Source of the DNA: Minicystis rosea
Lineage (GTDB): Bacteria > Myxococcota_A > Polyangia > Polyangiales > Polyangiaceae
Assembly (NCBI GenBank): GCA_001931535.1
Contig: CP016211.1
Location: forward strand, 15,515,501-15,579,500
Direction: 5' to 3'
Length of the DNA stretch: 64,000 bases
This document shows, piece by piece, positions 11,361 to 18,873 of the stretch. How positions within the stretch are numbered: the first letter of the stretch is position 1; each line of letters starts with the position of its first letter. Below the pieces are notes generated by a model. It was not told the DNA's origin, did not search any database, and worked only from the letters and a program-made list of their open reading frames with translations. Both the position numbers and the translations under genes were made by a program.

Positions 11361-12028
11361 GCCTCGTCCGCGCCGTCGATCTCCTGAAGCACTACGGCGA
11401 CGGCCCGGCCCGGCGCGCGGTGCTCGATCGTGTCTCGCTCACCGTCGAGCCCGGTGAGCTCGTGGCCGTCCTCGGCCCGAGCGGGTCGGGCAAGAGCACC
11501 CTCCTCGGGATCATCGGCGGCCTCGATCGCGATCACGAGGGCACCGCCGAGGTCTTCGGGAAGGACTTACGGAAGCTCGGCGACGGCGAGCTCTCCCGCC
11601 TCCGCGGGGCGCGCATCGGGTTCGTCTTCCAGGCGTTCCACCTGCTCGCGCACCTCTCGGTGATCGACAACGTCATGGCCCCGGCCCTCTTCGCGGAGGG
11701 CGCGGCGGATCTCCGGCCCCGCGCGCTCGAGCTCTTGGATCGTTTAGGTCTAAAGGATCGCGCGGACGACACGCCGGCCCGCCTCTCCGGCGGCCAGCGG
11801 CAGCGCGTGGCCATCGCGCGGGCCCTCTTGCGCCGGCCGGAGCTGCTCCTCTGCGACGAGCCCACGGGGAACCTCGACGCGGAGACGGGCGCGCGCACCA
11901 TCGATCTGTTCCGGGAGCTTTCCGCGGAGGGCGGGCTCACCATCGTGGCGGTGACGCACGAGGAGCGCCTCGCCCGCGCGGCCACGCGCACGGTGCGGAT
12001 CCGCGACGGGAGGATCGAGGAAGGATGA
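11357..12028 (+). CDS. ABC transporter ATPase, LolD/MacB type
   Basis: A 223-aa ATP-binding subunit. Walker A is GPSGSGKS, the signature is LSGGQRQR, Walker B is LLLCDEPTGNLD and the switch His is in VTHE. The fixed-length Q-loop region (GFVFQAFHLLAHLSVIDNV) is typical of the LolD/MacB/FtsE-like group, which powers lipoprotein release or envelope transport. The GTG start at 11357 overlaps the previous stop (GTGA), and its own stop overlaps the permease start (ATGA), so all three genes are one unit. Confidence 0.94.
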   Translation: MSLVRAVDLLKHYGDGPARRAVLDRVSLTVEPGELVAVLGPSGSGKSTLLGIIGGLDRDHEGTAEVFGKDLRKLGDGELSRLRGARIGFVFQAFHLLAHLSVIDNVMAPALFAEGAADLRPRALELLDRLGLKDRADDTPARLSGGQRQRVAIARALLRRPELLLCDEPTGNLDAETGARTIDLFRELSAEGGLTIVAVTHEERLARAATRTVRIRDGRIEEG

Positions 12029-13416
12029 AGCTCGCCGCCCTGTGGACGCTGATCCGCCGTGATCTCGGGCGCACGCGCGGCGCGCTGGTGACGAGCGGCT
12101 TCGGCATCGCCGCTGGCACCGCGGCGCTGGTGTTCTTCTTGGCGCTCGGCCTCGGCGTGCGCGCCGTGCTGCTCGGCGACGTCTTCCCGATCGATCAGGT
12201 CGAGCTCGAGCCGCCGAAGGCCGCCGATCCGGGGCTCCTCGGCATCCTGCTCGGGGGCAACGCGGCGCCCACCGGCATCCCCGAGGCCGACATCGAGAAG
12301 CTGCGCGGCGCGCCGCGCGTGACCGGGGTCTATCCGAAGCTGCGCTTCGCGTTCCCTTCGAGCGGGCGGGGAGGGAAGGAGATCTTCGGCCACGACGTGG
12401 GCACGAGCGAGCTCGTCGGCGATGGGATCGATCCCGCGCTGGTGCGCGGCGAGAAGCTCGCCGATGCCTTCGTGGATCCGCTCGATCGCGCGGGGCCCGC
12501 GTGCGTCGATGATGGAGGCTGCGCGGCCTCGCAGTATTGCGAGCGGGCGGCGGGCGCCGCCGAGGGCAAGTGCTCGGAGCCCATCCCCGCGCTGGTGAGC
12601 CGCTATCTCGTGGAGGTCTTCGACAAGAGCATCGCGCCTGCGCACGGCCTGCCGCCCGTGGGCGAGACGCTGGTGGCGCGGGCGCAGGGCGTGACGTTCA
12701 ACCTGCGGCTCGGTGAATCGATGCTCGGGCGGGCCAAGCACGGCGCGCCGCGGACGGTGAAGATCCGCGCGGTCGGCGTCTCGAAGCGCGCCATCGATCT
12801 CGGGATCACGCTGCCGCTCTCGGTGGTGCGCAGGTGGAACCGCGAGCTCGCCGGTGATGCCGCGGCGGAGCGGTATTCGAGCGCGATGGTGCAGGTGAGC
12901 GCGCCGGACGCGGCCGCCGACGTGCTCGCGGTGGGGCAGACGCTCGGGCTCGCGCCGCACGACACGCGGGCGCGTGACGTGAGCGTGCTCATCTCCGGCG
13001 TGACGGGGCTGCTCTCGCTGATCGCGGCGGTGATCCTGATCGTGTCGGCGTCGAACATCGCCTACACGTTCCGCGTGCTCGTGGCCGAGCGGCGCGCCGA
13101 GATCGCGCTCTACCGCGCCGTGGGCGCGACGGGGAGCGACGTGCGCGCGTGGATGCTCGGGCTCGCGGCGATGGTGGGCGTCGTCGGCGGCGCGATCGGG
13201 CTCGTGGTCGCGCGCCTCTCGGCGCTCGTGGCCGATCTGATCGCGACGCGGAAGCTGCCGGATTTTCCCTTCAAACCAGCGAGCTTCTTCGCCTTCCCGC
13301 CGTGGCTCTGGGGCGTGGGGATCGCGTTCGCCGCGCTCTTCGCGATGGTGGGCGCGTTCGGCCCGGCGCGTCGCGCGGCCAAGGTGGAGCCGGCGGCGGC
13401 CCTCTCGGGGAGCTGA
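12025..13416 (+). CDS. FtsX-like ABC permease with Cys-rich insertion
   Basis: A 463-aa permease with one N-terminal membrane helix (about 18-45), a large periplasmic domain and three C-terminal helices (about 330-355, 380-405, 430-450), the standard FtsX/LolE/MacB topology. LFAMVGAFGPARRAAKVEPAAAL at the end is the usual coupling and C-terminal segment. The periplasmic domain contains a small Cys-rich insert (CVDDGGCAASQYC... to ...KC, about residues 159-182), resembling Cys-rich motifs common in myxobacterial secreted proteins; it is unusual in this family. With the LolD-type ATPase it probably moves lipoproteins or acts on the envelope. The tie to the ferritin-like protein is unexplained. 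Confidence 0.9.
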   Translation: MKLAALWTLIRRDLGRTRGALVTSGFGIAAGTAALVFFLALGLGVRAVLLGDVFPIDQVELEPPKAADPGLLGILLGGNAAPTGIPEADIEKLRGAPRVTGVYPKLRFAFPSSGRGGKEIFGHDVGTSELVGDGIDPALVRGEKLADAFVDPLDRAGPACVDDGGCAASQYCERAAGAAEGKCSEPIPALVSRYLVEVFDKSIAPAHGLPPVGETLVARAQGVTFNLRLGESMLGRAKHGAPRTVKIRAVGVSKRAIDLGITLPLSVVRRWNRELAGDAAAERYSSAMVQVSAPDAAADVLAVGQTLGLAPHDTRARDVSVLISGVTGLLSLIAAVILIVSASNIAYTFRVLVAERRAEIALYRAVGATGSDVRAWMLGLAAMVGVVGGAIGLVVARLSALVADLIATRKLPDFPFKPASFFAFPPWLWGVGIAFAALFAMVGAFGPARRAAKVEPAAALSGS

Positions 13417-13686
13417 TCGCGCGCTTCACGCGTCTCGCCCAAGCGCGGCGGTGCACATGCGTCGAAGTCGTTCACGCGGCCTCCCAACGCGCGCGGGCTC
13501 GCAACGATGTGGACGATCATGACGGCTCGGATCGCGTCGATGACGATCGCGTTCGCGATCTCACGAACGGTGCCCGTCCGCGACGTTGGCCACCCGCCAC
13601 ATCGAGGGATCCAGCGCTTCGAGCGGTGCGATTGCAGGGCTTGCCGGTCTTGACGATCGCGCCCGCGCAGAGTCCGATCGAGGTCC

Positions 13687-14067
13687 ATGACGACGCGCGT
13701 CGTGGATCAGCGGGAACGGCGGCGGGCGCGGGTTTGGCTGCCGATCCGCGTGCGGTGGGAGGGCGGCGAGGGTGTGGCCGTCACGTACGATGCCAGCGAC
13801 AAGGGCGTGCTCCTGCTCATGGCCGAACCGCTCGCGGTCGGAACGCGGGTCTCGGTGACCTTCGAAGTGCCCGGCGAGCCGGGAAAAACGGCGCTGAAGG
13901 AACGCACGGGGGCGGGCCGTGTCGTACGCGCCGGGCCCAACGAGGAGGATCCCCACGGGCTCTGGCCGCACCGGGTCGCGGTGGCGCTCGACGAGGCCGT
14001 GGAAGCGTTCGCCGAAGAGATCGGGCCGCTGTCGCGCGAGCACCCGCTCGCCGACACCAAGCGTTGA
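13687..14067 (+). CDS. PilZ domain protein (c-di-GMP receptor)
   Basis: A 126-aa single-domain PilZ protein. The c-di-GMP binding residues are visible: the RxxxR switch in RERRRARVWLP (about 9-19) and D-x-S-x-x-G as DASDKG (about 37-42). Such proteins relay cyclic-di-GMP levels to motility or secretion machinery. It is flanked by about 270 bp of non-coding sequence upstream and 316 bp downstream, so it appears monocistronic. Confidence 0.88.
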   Translation: MTTRVVDQRERRRARVWLPIRVRWEGGEGVAVTYDASDKGVLLLMAEPLAVGTRVSVTFEVPGEPGKTALKERTGAGRVVRAGPNEEDPHGLWPHRVAVALDEAVEAFAEEIGPLSREHPLADTKR

Positions 14068-14383
14068 AGCCGAGATCCTCGAACCGCGTCATGCCGTGGA
14101 TCGAGCGCGCGGCTCATCCGTCGGAGCCATGTTGGGCCCGTGGCGCGTCCATGAATCTGCGCCTTCACTCATGCGACTCGGCACGCGGAATGAAATCGTC
14201 AGCGAGCACGCTGATGGCGGGATCGTCGGACGCGCATGTTCGCTATATCTCGCGACCATGCGGGACGGCCGAGCGCCGAGGATGGGGGATGACGTCTGAT
14301 AGCCGAGCAGGGTTTCGTCCCTGCATTGACAGTGAAGACGGAGCAAACTTTCATCGGGGGGTCGAGGGGAGCGCGACGTCGTA
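14068..14383. other. Intergenic region before the Ser/Thr kinase
   Basis: These 316 bp hold no supported gene on either strand. They presumably carry the promoter of the kinase at 14384. A GGGGAG stretch near 14364-14369 is too far upstream to be a good ribosome site. I see no strong repeat or hairpin. Confidence 0.5.
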
Positions 14384-16735
14384 ATGGAGCAATCCGGGCC
14401 GATTGATCCCGGGGGTGGTGGGAGCCGGGGGAGCTCGCTGCGTCCGGGGGTCGTGGTCGGCGGCAAGTTCGTGCTCATCCGCCAGATCGGCCACGGCGCG
14501 GCGGGCGCCGTGTTCGAAGCGGAGGACACGTGGATCGGACGCCGCGTGGCCATCAAGGTGCTGCACCCGCACGTGGCGCGGCACCCCGATGTGATGTGGC
14601 GCTTCCGGCGGGAGGCGCGCGCCGCCGCGAGCATCGAGCACCCGAACATCGTCGGCGTGCTCGAGGTCGGGCAGCGCCGCGATGGATCGTTTTACATCGT
14701 GCAGGAGCTGCTCGACGGCGTGAGCCTGCGGCAGCACCTCGAAGAGCGCGGGCGCTTCGCCGTCATGGAGGCGCTCGACATCATGGCGCCGATCATGGGC
14801 GCGCTCGTGGCCGCGCACCGCAAGGACATCGTCCATCGCGACATCAAGCCGGAGAACATCCTGCTCGCGGGCGCGTCCTCCGGTGTGATCACGCCGAAGC
14901 TCATCGATTTCGGGATCGCGCGCATGGCGGGTCAGGCCGGTGAGCAGGACACCGAAGTGGGCGTCCTCCTCGGCACGCCTTCGTACATGTCGCCGGAGCA
15001 GGCCGAGGGCGGCCCAGTGGGCGCGGGCACCGACGTGTGGGCCGTGGGCGCCGTGCTCTACGAGCTGCTCAGCGGCGAGCGCCCCTTCAAGGCGCCGACG
15101 GCGGCGCTCATCGTCGACAAGATCCGCCGGGATCGCGCGCCGCGCATCACCGGCCTCGTGCCCAGCGTCCCGGTCGAGGTCGCCGATCTGGTGCATCTCG
15201 CGCTCGAGCGCGACCCCGCGCGGCGCATGCCTTCGATGGCGCATTTCCTCCGCGAGACCATCGACTTCGCCAATCGTCTGGAGCCGCATTTCGCCGTGCG
15301 CCATGCGCGATCCATCCCGCGCTCCTTGGCCACCGCGCCGCCGGCGCGCGGCGAGCTCGACTCGGACGTCTCCGTCGACGAGGACACGCGCCCGCTGCCG
15401 TCGCGCATGTTCTCGTCGGTACGCGCAGTGGTGCGGCCCGATCTGGAGTGGCACGAGGACGTGCCGCTCGCGCCCGTGCGTGGGCTCGATTGGCACGCCG
15501 AGCAGGCGCTCTCCGTGAACGCGCTCGACGACGCCATCGCGCTCGCCGAGCAAGCCGTCGTCACGGGGCCCGAGGGCGATCGCGATCTGCTCGGCCGGAT
15601 GCGCCTCGTGCAAGCCATCGCTTACCGCTGGCTCGGGCACTTCGCCGAGGCCGAGCGCTGCGCCATCGAGGCCGTCGCCTGCCTGCCGCGCGGGAGCGCC
15701 GGCTGGTACACCGCGTTCGGCCACTATGCGATGCTGGTCGGCTATCTGGGGAAGAACGATCTGCTCGCCGAGCGCGCCACCGAGCTCGGCGCCATCGAGC
15801 CGGGCCGCGCCGTCGGCGCGCAGGTTCGCGCGCTCTGTCAGATCGTGGTCTCGCTCATCCGCGCGGGGCGCATCCCGCTCGCGGAGCACCTCTTCCAAGT
15901 GGCGCGCAACGCGAGCGACGCGCTCCCGTACGGCGAGCCCGGCGTGCGCGCGTGGATCGATCTGGCGAGCGCCGAGTTCGCGCTGCACGCGGGCGATCCG
16001 ACCACGTTTCTGCGCCTCGTCGAGTCCGCGGTGGAGGGCTTCGCCGAGGCCGGCGACGCGCGCAACGCGGCCCTCTCGCGCGCCAACATCGGCAACGCGT
16101 ACATGCAGCTCGGCGCGTTCTCGCGGGCCGAGCGCGTGCTGCGCCAAGCGCTCCACGTCGCCGAGCCGATGAAGCTGTCGTTCGTCGCGCCCGTGCGCGC
16201 CAACCTCGGCTTCGCGCTGGCGCGGCTCGGTGATCTCAGCGAAGCGCTGGCCGTCGAGACCGAGGCGGTGCAGCGCTGCGTGGAGCAGGGCTACCGTCGC
16301 TTCGAGGCGGCGGCGCGCATCTACCTGGCGGAGATCCTCTCGCTCCAAGGCTCGCTCGTGGAGGCCGAGGCGCAGGCGCACCAAGCCGAGGCCTGCTCGC
16401 CCGGATCGCCGGCGACGCGCGCCCACGCGCTGGCCACGCTGGCGAAGATCCTGCTGAAGCGCGGCGAGGCCGCGCTGGCGCTGCCGAAGGCGCAGGAGGC
16501 CATGGAGATCCTCGCGTCGCTCGAAGGCGTCGAGGAAGGCGAGGCGTTGATCCGCCTCGTGTACATCCTCGCGCTCGAAGCCACGGGCGAGCGCGAAGAG
16601 GCCGAGCGCCGCATCGTCGAGGCGCAGGAGCGCCTGCGCGTGCGGGCCGAGCGCGTCAGCGATCCGCGCTACAAGCGGAGCTTCCTCGAGCACGTGCCCG
16701 AGAACGCCGCGACGATGGCGCTCTCCGCCGGCTGA
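14384..16735 (+). CDS. Serine/threonine protein kinase with C-terminal TPR domain
   Basis: A 783-aa Hanks-type kinase, cytoplasmic, with no membrane helix. The kinase domain spans about residues 24-300: Gly loop GHGAAG, ATP-anchoring Lys58 (AIKV), catalytic Asp153 (HRDIKPEN), Asp175 of DFG and the activation-loop end GTPSYMSPEQ. After a linker (about 310-360) the rest is a TPR array built from A/L/E-rich 34-residue helical pairs (for example 'ALSRANIGNAYMQLGAFSRA'). Kinase-TPR fusions are a myxobacterial hallmark and usually assemble signalling complexes. A hairpin follows the stop. It converges with a second kinase at 16894. Confidence 0.95.
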   Translation: MEQSGPIDPGGGGSRGSSLRPGVVVGGKFVLIRQIGHGAAGAVFEAEDTWIGRRVAIKVLHPHVARHPDVMWRFRREARAAASIEHPNIVGVLEVGQRRDGSFYIVQELLDGVSLRQHLEERGRFAVMEALDIMAPIMGALVAAHRKDIVHRDIKPENILLAGASSGVITPKLIDFGIARMAGQAGEQDTEVGVLLGTPSYMSPEQAEGGPVGAGTDVWAVGAVLYELLSGERPFKAPTAALIVDKIRRDRAPRITGLVPSVPVEVADLVHLALERDPARRMPSMAHFLRETIDFANRLEPHFAVRHARSIPRSLATAPPARGELDSDVSVDEDTRPLPSRMFSSVRAVVRPDLEWHEDVPLAPVRGLDWHAEQALSVNALDDAIALAEQAVVTGPEGDRDLLGRMRLVQAIAYRWLGHFAEAERCAIEAVACLPRGSAGWYTAFGHYAMLVGYLGKNDLLAERATELGAIEPGRAVGAQVRALCQIVVSLIRAGRIPLAEHLFQVARNASDALPYGEPGVRAWIDLASAEFALHAGDPTTFLRLVESAVEGFAEAGDARNAALSRANIGNAYMQLGAFSRAERVLRQALHVAEPMKLSFVAPVRANLGFALARLGDLSEALAVETEAVQRCVEQGYRRFEAAARIYLAEILSLQGSLVEAEAQAHQAEACSPGSPATRAHALATLAKILLKRGEAALALPKAQEAMEILASLEGVEEGEALIRLVYILALEATGEREEAERRIVEAQERLRVRAERVSDPRYKRSFLEHVPENAATMALSAG

Positions 16736-16736
16736 C

Positions 16737-16768
16737 GGTCCGCGAATCCCGCGCGAGCGGACCTTTCG
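16737..16768 (+). terminator. Terminator-like hairpin after the kinase gene
   Basis: Two bases after the stop codon, GGTCCGC (16737-16743) pairs with GCGGACC (16757-16763) around a 13-nt GC-rich loop, followed by TTTCG. The short T-run and the position between two convergent genes fit a terminator of moderate strength. Confidence 0.55.
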
Positions 16769-16776
16769 TAAAATCG

Positions 16777-16887
16777 TTTGAGCTCAAAGCATCTCGGCGG
16801 CCGAGCCTTCGTCCATCGCACCCGGCTTTCGCGAGCGCGAGAGCCGGGGGCTGGCGAGAATGTCGGCGCGACCGTTGGAGCTCAAAC
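16777..16887. repeat. Two copies of a GTTTGAGCTCAAAC-type palindrome between convergent kinases
   Basis: TTTGAGCTCAAA is perfect at 16777-16788 and preceded by ATCG. A one-mismatch copy, GTTGGAGCTCAAAC, lies at 16874-16887 and is followed by GAT, just past the stop of the minus-strand kinase. They sit between two convergent 3' ends, as the ALDH and S41-gene copies also sit by 3' ends. Confidence 0.5.
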
Positions 16888-16893
16888 GATCGC

Positions 16894-17892
16894 TCAGCGG
16901 CGGATCGCGTGGACGATCGCGGTGACGAGCGCCGAGATCGCGAAGGATGCGAGCAGCGTCGCCGTGAGCACGCGCGCGTAGCTCCACGGTGCGGGGGCCG
17001 CGGAACGTTCGGCGACGGCGCGGAGGATCGTCGCGAAGGCGGCCGCGCTCGCGGGGCGATCGTCAGGGTGCTTCGCGAGGGCTTGGAGCACGGCGTGATC
17101 GAGGCCCTCCGGGAGCGGCGCCGGTGCGTGCTTCGAGGGGGGATCGGGCGGCTCCGCGGCGTGGGCGCGAAGCAGCGCCTTCACGTCGCGGTGATGATCG
17201 AACGGCGTGCGCCCCGTGAGGAGCGCGAAGAGGACGAGGCCCGCGGCGTACACGTCCGCGCGCGCATCGAGCGGCGCGCCCGTGGCCTGCTCGGGCGAGA
17301 AGAAGCGCGGCGTGCCGAGCGAAACGCCTTCGGCGGTGGGCACCGCGAGCGGCGCGGGGAGGGCGCCGTCGAGGCGCTTGGCCACGCCGAGATCGAGGAG
17401 CTTGAGCACGCGCGCACCGCCTATGACCGCGTTGCACACGAAGAGGTTCTCGAGCTTCACGTCGCGGTGGAGGAGGCCCGCGCGGTGCACCGCCGCGAGC
17501 CCGTCGAGCGCTTGGGCCACGAGATCGATCGCCTCCAGCGCCGGAAGCGGACCGCGCGCGTCGAGCTCGGCGCGCAGCGTGCGCCCTTCGAGGCGCTCCA
17601 TCACCAAGTAGGGCCGATCGTCCGCGGTGACGCCGCTGTCGAGGACGGTCACCACGTTCGGGTGCCGTACGGCGCGGAGGCCCTCGCCTTCGAGGCGCAG
17701 ACGGTCCGCCAGATCGCGCCGGCCCGCGAGGTGGGCGTGCAGCAGCTTGATCACCACCCGCTCGCCGCCGCCTTCGCGCTCGGCTTCGACGACCTGGCCC
17801 ATGCCGCCCGCGCCGAGCGCGCGCACGAAGCGGTAGGGCGTGCCTTCGAGGAGATCGGCGGGCGTGGGCGCGCCCGACGGCGAGGGGATCAC
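16894..17892 (-). CDS. Serine/threonine protein kinase with C-terminal membrane anchor
   Basis: A 332-aa kinase starting at GTG 17892. That start overlaps the upstream stop (GTGA) and has GGAG about 7 nt upstream; longer in-frame upstream sequence is only the shadow of the upstream gene. Motifs: Gly loop GAGGMG, Lys49 (VIKLL), catalytic Asp144 (HRDVKLEN) and GTPRFFSPEQ. The DFG motif is DLG (Asp167), a tolerated variant. A single membrane helix closes the protein (VLTATLLASFAISALVTAI), with almost nothing beyond it, so there is no external sensor domain. Translation is coupled to the small upstream protein, its likely partner or regulator. Confidence 0.93.
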   Translation of the reverse strand: MIPSPSGAPTPADLLEGTPYRFVRALGAGGMGQVVEAEREGGGERVVIKLLHAHLAGRRDLADRLRLEGEGLRAVRHPNVVTVLDSGVTADDRPYLVMERLEGRTLRAELDARGPLPALEAIDLVAQALDGLAAVHRAGLLHRDVKLENLFVCNAVIGGARVLKLLDLGVAKRLDGALPAPLAVPTAEGVSLGTPRFFSPEQATGAPLDARADVYAAGLVLFALLTGRTPFDHHRDVKALLRAHAAEPPDPPSKHAPAPLPEGLDHAVLQALAKHPDDRPASAAAFATILRAVAERSAAPAPWSYARVLTATLLASFAISALVTAIVHAIRR

Positions 17893-18344
17893 ACGCTCCA
17901 GAGGCGGCGGAAGCCGATGCCGAGCACGGTGCGATCGTGGCGCTCGACGAGCGCGCCGAAGCGGCATTTCTCGATGAGCGCGCCCTCGCCGAGCCCATCC
18001 GAGTGCTGGTAGCGGACCCGCTGGCCCTCGCTCAGCGTGGCGAAGCCCTGCGCATCGCGGGCCACCGCGAGGAGCGCCTCGGAGATCACCCCATCGGCCG
18101 CGCGAGCCGCCGCGCGAGGCACGCGCCGCACGACGTCGCCTTCGAGCCACACGAAGAGCTCGTCACCGCGCACGAACACCACCACGCCCGTGCGCTCCAG
18201 GCCGCGCTCGTCGTGGAAGGTCACCACCTCGCCGGCGCCCGACTCCGTCGACGCGCGCCCGCCCAGGCGCCGGCGTACCGTATCCACCGTGGGCCGCTGC
18301 GCGGGCTCTCCCACGGCGAGGGGCAAGAACAGCCGCTTTCCCAT
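17889..18344 (-). CDS. Unknown protein coupled to a Ser/Thr kinase
   Basis: A 151-aa protein starting at ATG 18344 (an upstream in-frame ATG at 18404 is less likely). The sequence looks beta-rich, with repeated short strands (RTGVVVFVRGDELFVWLEG, GQRVRYQHSDGLGEGALI, DRTVLGIGFRRLW), perhaps two SH3- or PilZ-like barrels. I recognise no family. Its stop overlaps the kinase start by four bases, so both products are made together; it may be a substrate or adaptor of that kinase. Confidence 0.75.
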   Translation of the reverse strand: MGKRLFLPLAVGEPAQRPTVDTVRRRLGGRASTESGAGEVVTFHDERGLERTGVVVFVRGDELFVWLEGDVVRRVPRAAARAADGVISEALLAVARDAQGFATLSEGQRVRYQHSDGLGEGALIEKCRFGALVERHDRTVLGIGFRRLWSV

Positions 18345-18404
18345 CTCGCCGGGGAGCTTACCACGCCGGGGCAGGGCGCCCGCGCTCGTGCGGCAGCGCA
18401 CCAA

Positions 18405-18710
18405 TCAGTAGCCGCTGCCGCGCGTGATGCCTTCGTTCTGATCGAAGCGATCGAGCAGATCGTGCTCGATCTTCACGAGCTTGTTGTACATGCCGATCAC
18501 GAGCAGGCTCGGGACCCATTGGCCGATGAAGTTCGCCGTCGTCTTCTTGCCCGCGAGCTGGAACGCGGCCGAGGCGATCATGGATCCGATGGCCAAGCCC
18601 AAGTAGGTGCCGGAGGGGATCCGGGCCGTCCTTTCTTCGATCCTCGTCGTGACTTTTCCTTCGTGGCGCAGCTTCTCCGGATGCATGCCGAGCTCGGAAG
18701 TCGTGCTCAT
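18405..18710 (-). CDS. Small protein with a hydrophobic core, unknown
   Basis: A 101-aa protein starting at ATG 18710, with GGAGG about 5 nt upstream. The middle has two hydrophobic stretches, each interrupted by polar residues (GTYLGLAIGSMIASAAFQLAG and FIGQWVPSLLVIGMYNKL), so it probably crosses or lies on the membrane twice with both ends in the cytoplasm. The tail is charged (KIEHDLLDRFDQ). No family is recognised. It is 60 bp upstream of the small kinase-coupled gene and may share its transcript. Confidence 0.72.
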   Translation of the reverse strand: MSTTSELGMHPEKLRHEGKVTTRIEERTARIPSGTYLGLAIGSMIASAAFQLAGKKTTANFIGQWVPSLLVIGMYNKLVKIEHDLLDRFDQNEGITRGSGY

Positions 18711-18826
18711 CGTTGCCTCCTTGTGACGGCGGACGGAGCGGCCGTTCATGCGGACCGGCCGCTTCGCACGCGTGTCCCATGGACGGCTTGCGACTCCCGG
18801 ACCGTCCTTCGTGCGCGCCGCTTGCC

Positions 18827-18840
18827 CTGAACTTGTTCAG
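18827..18840. promoter_or_regulatory. Perfect inverted repeat upstream of a lipoprotein gene
   Basis: CTGAAC-TT-GTTCAG is a perfect 14-bp inverted repeat, 33 bp before the ATG at 18874. Its position fits an operator. It resembles LexA-type boxes, but the two-base spacer is too short for the spacings I know, so no regulator is assigned. Confidence 0.4.
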
Positions 18841-18873
18841 CCCGCTGAAATTTGGCGAGAATATGGATGCACC

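Noticed and set aside
13417..13686. Gene between the ABC permease and the PilZ gene
   Set aside because: Open frames exist on both strands, but none has a plausible start, ribosome site or ordered composition.
14351..16693. 780-codon minus-strand ORF opposite the kinase-TPR gene
   Set aside because: The plus frame has all kinase motifs; the minus frame has Arg/His/Glu-rich shadow composition.
18827..18840. LexA box of the myxobacterial type
   Set aside because: The outer halves match, but the spacer is two bases shorter than the consensus I remember, so only 'operator-like' is claimed.
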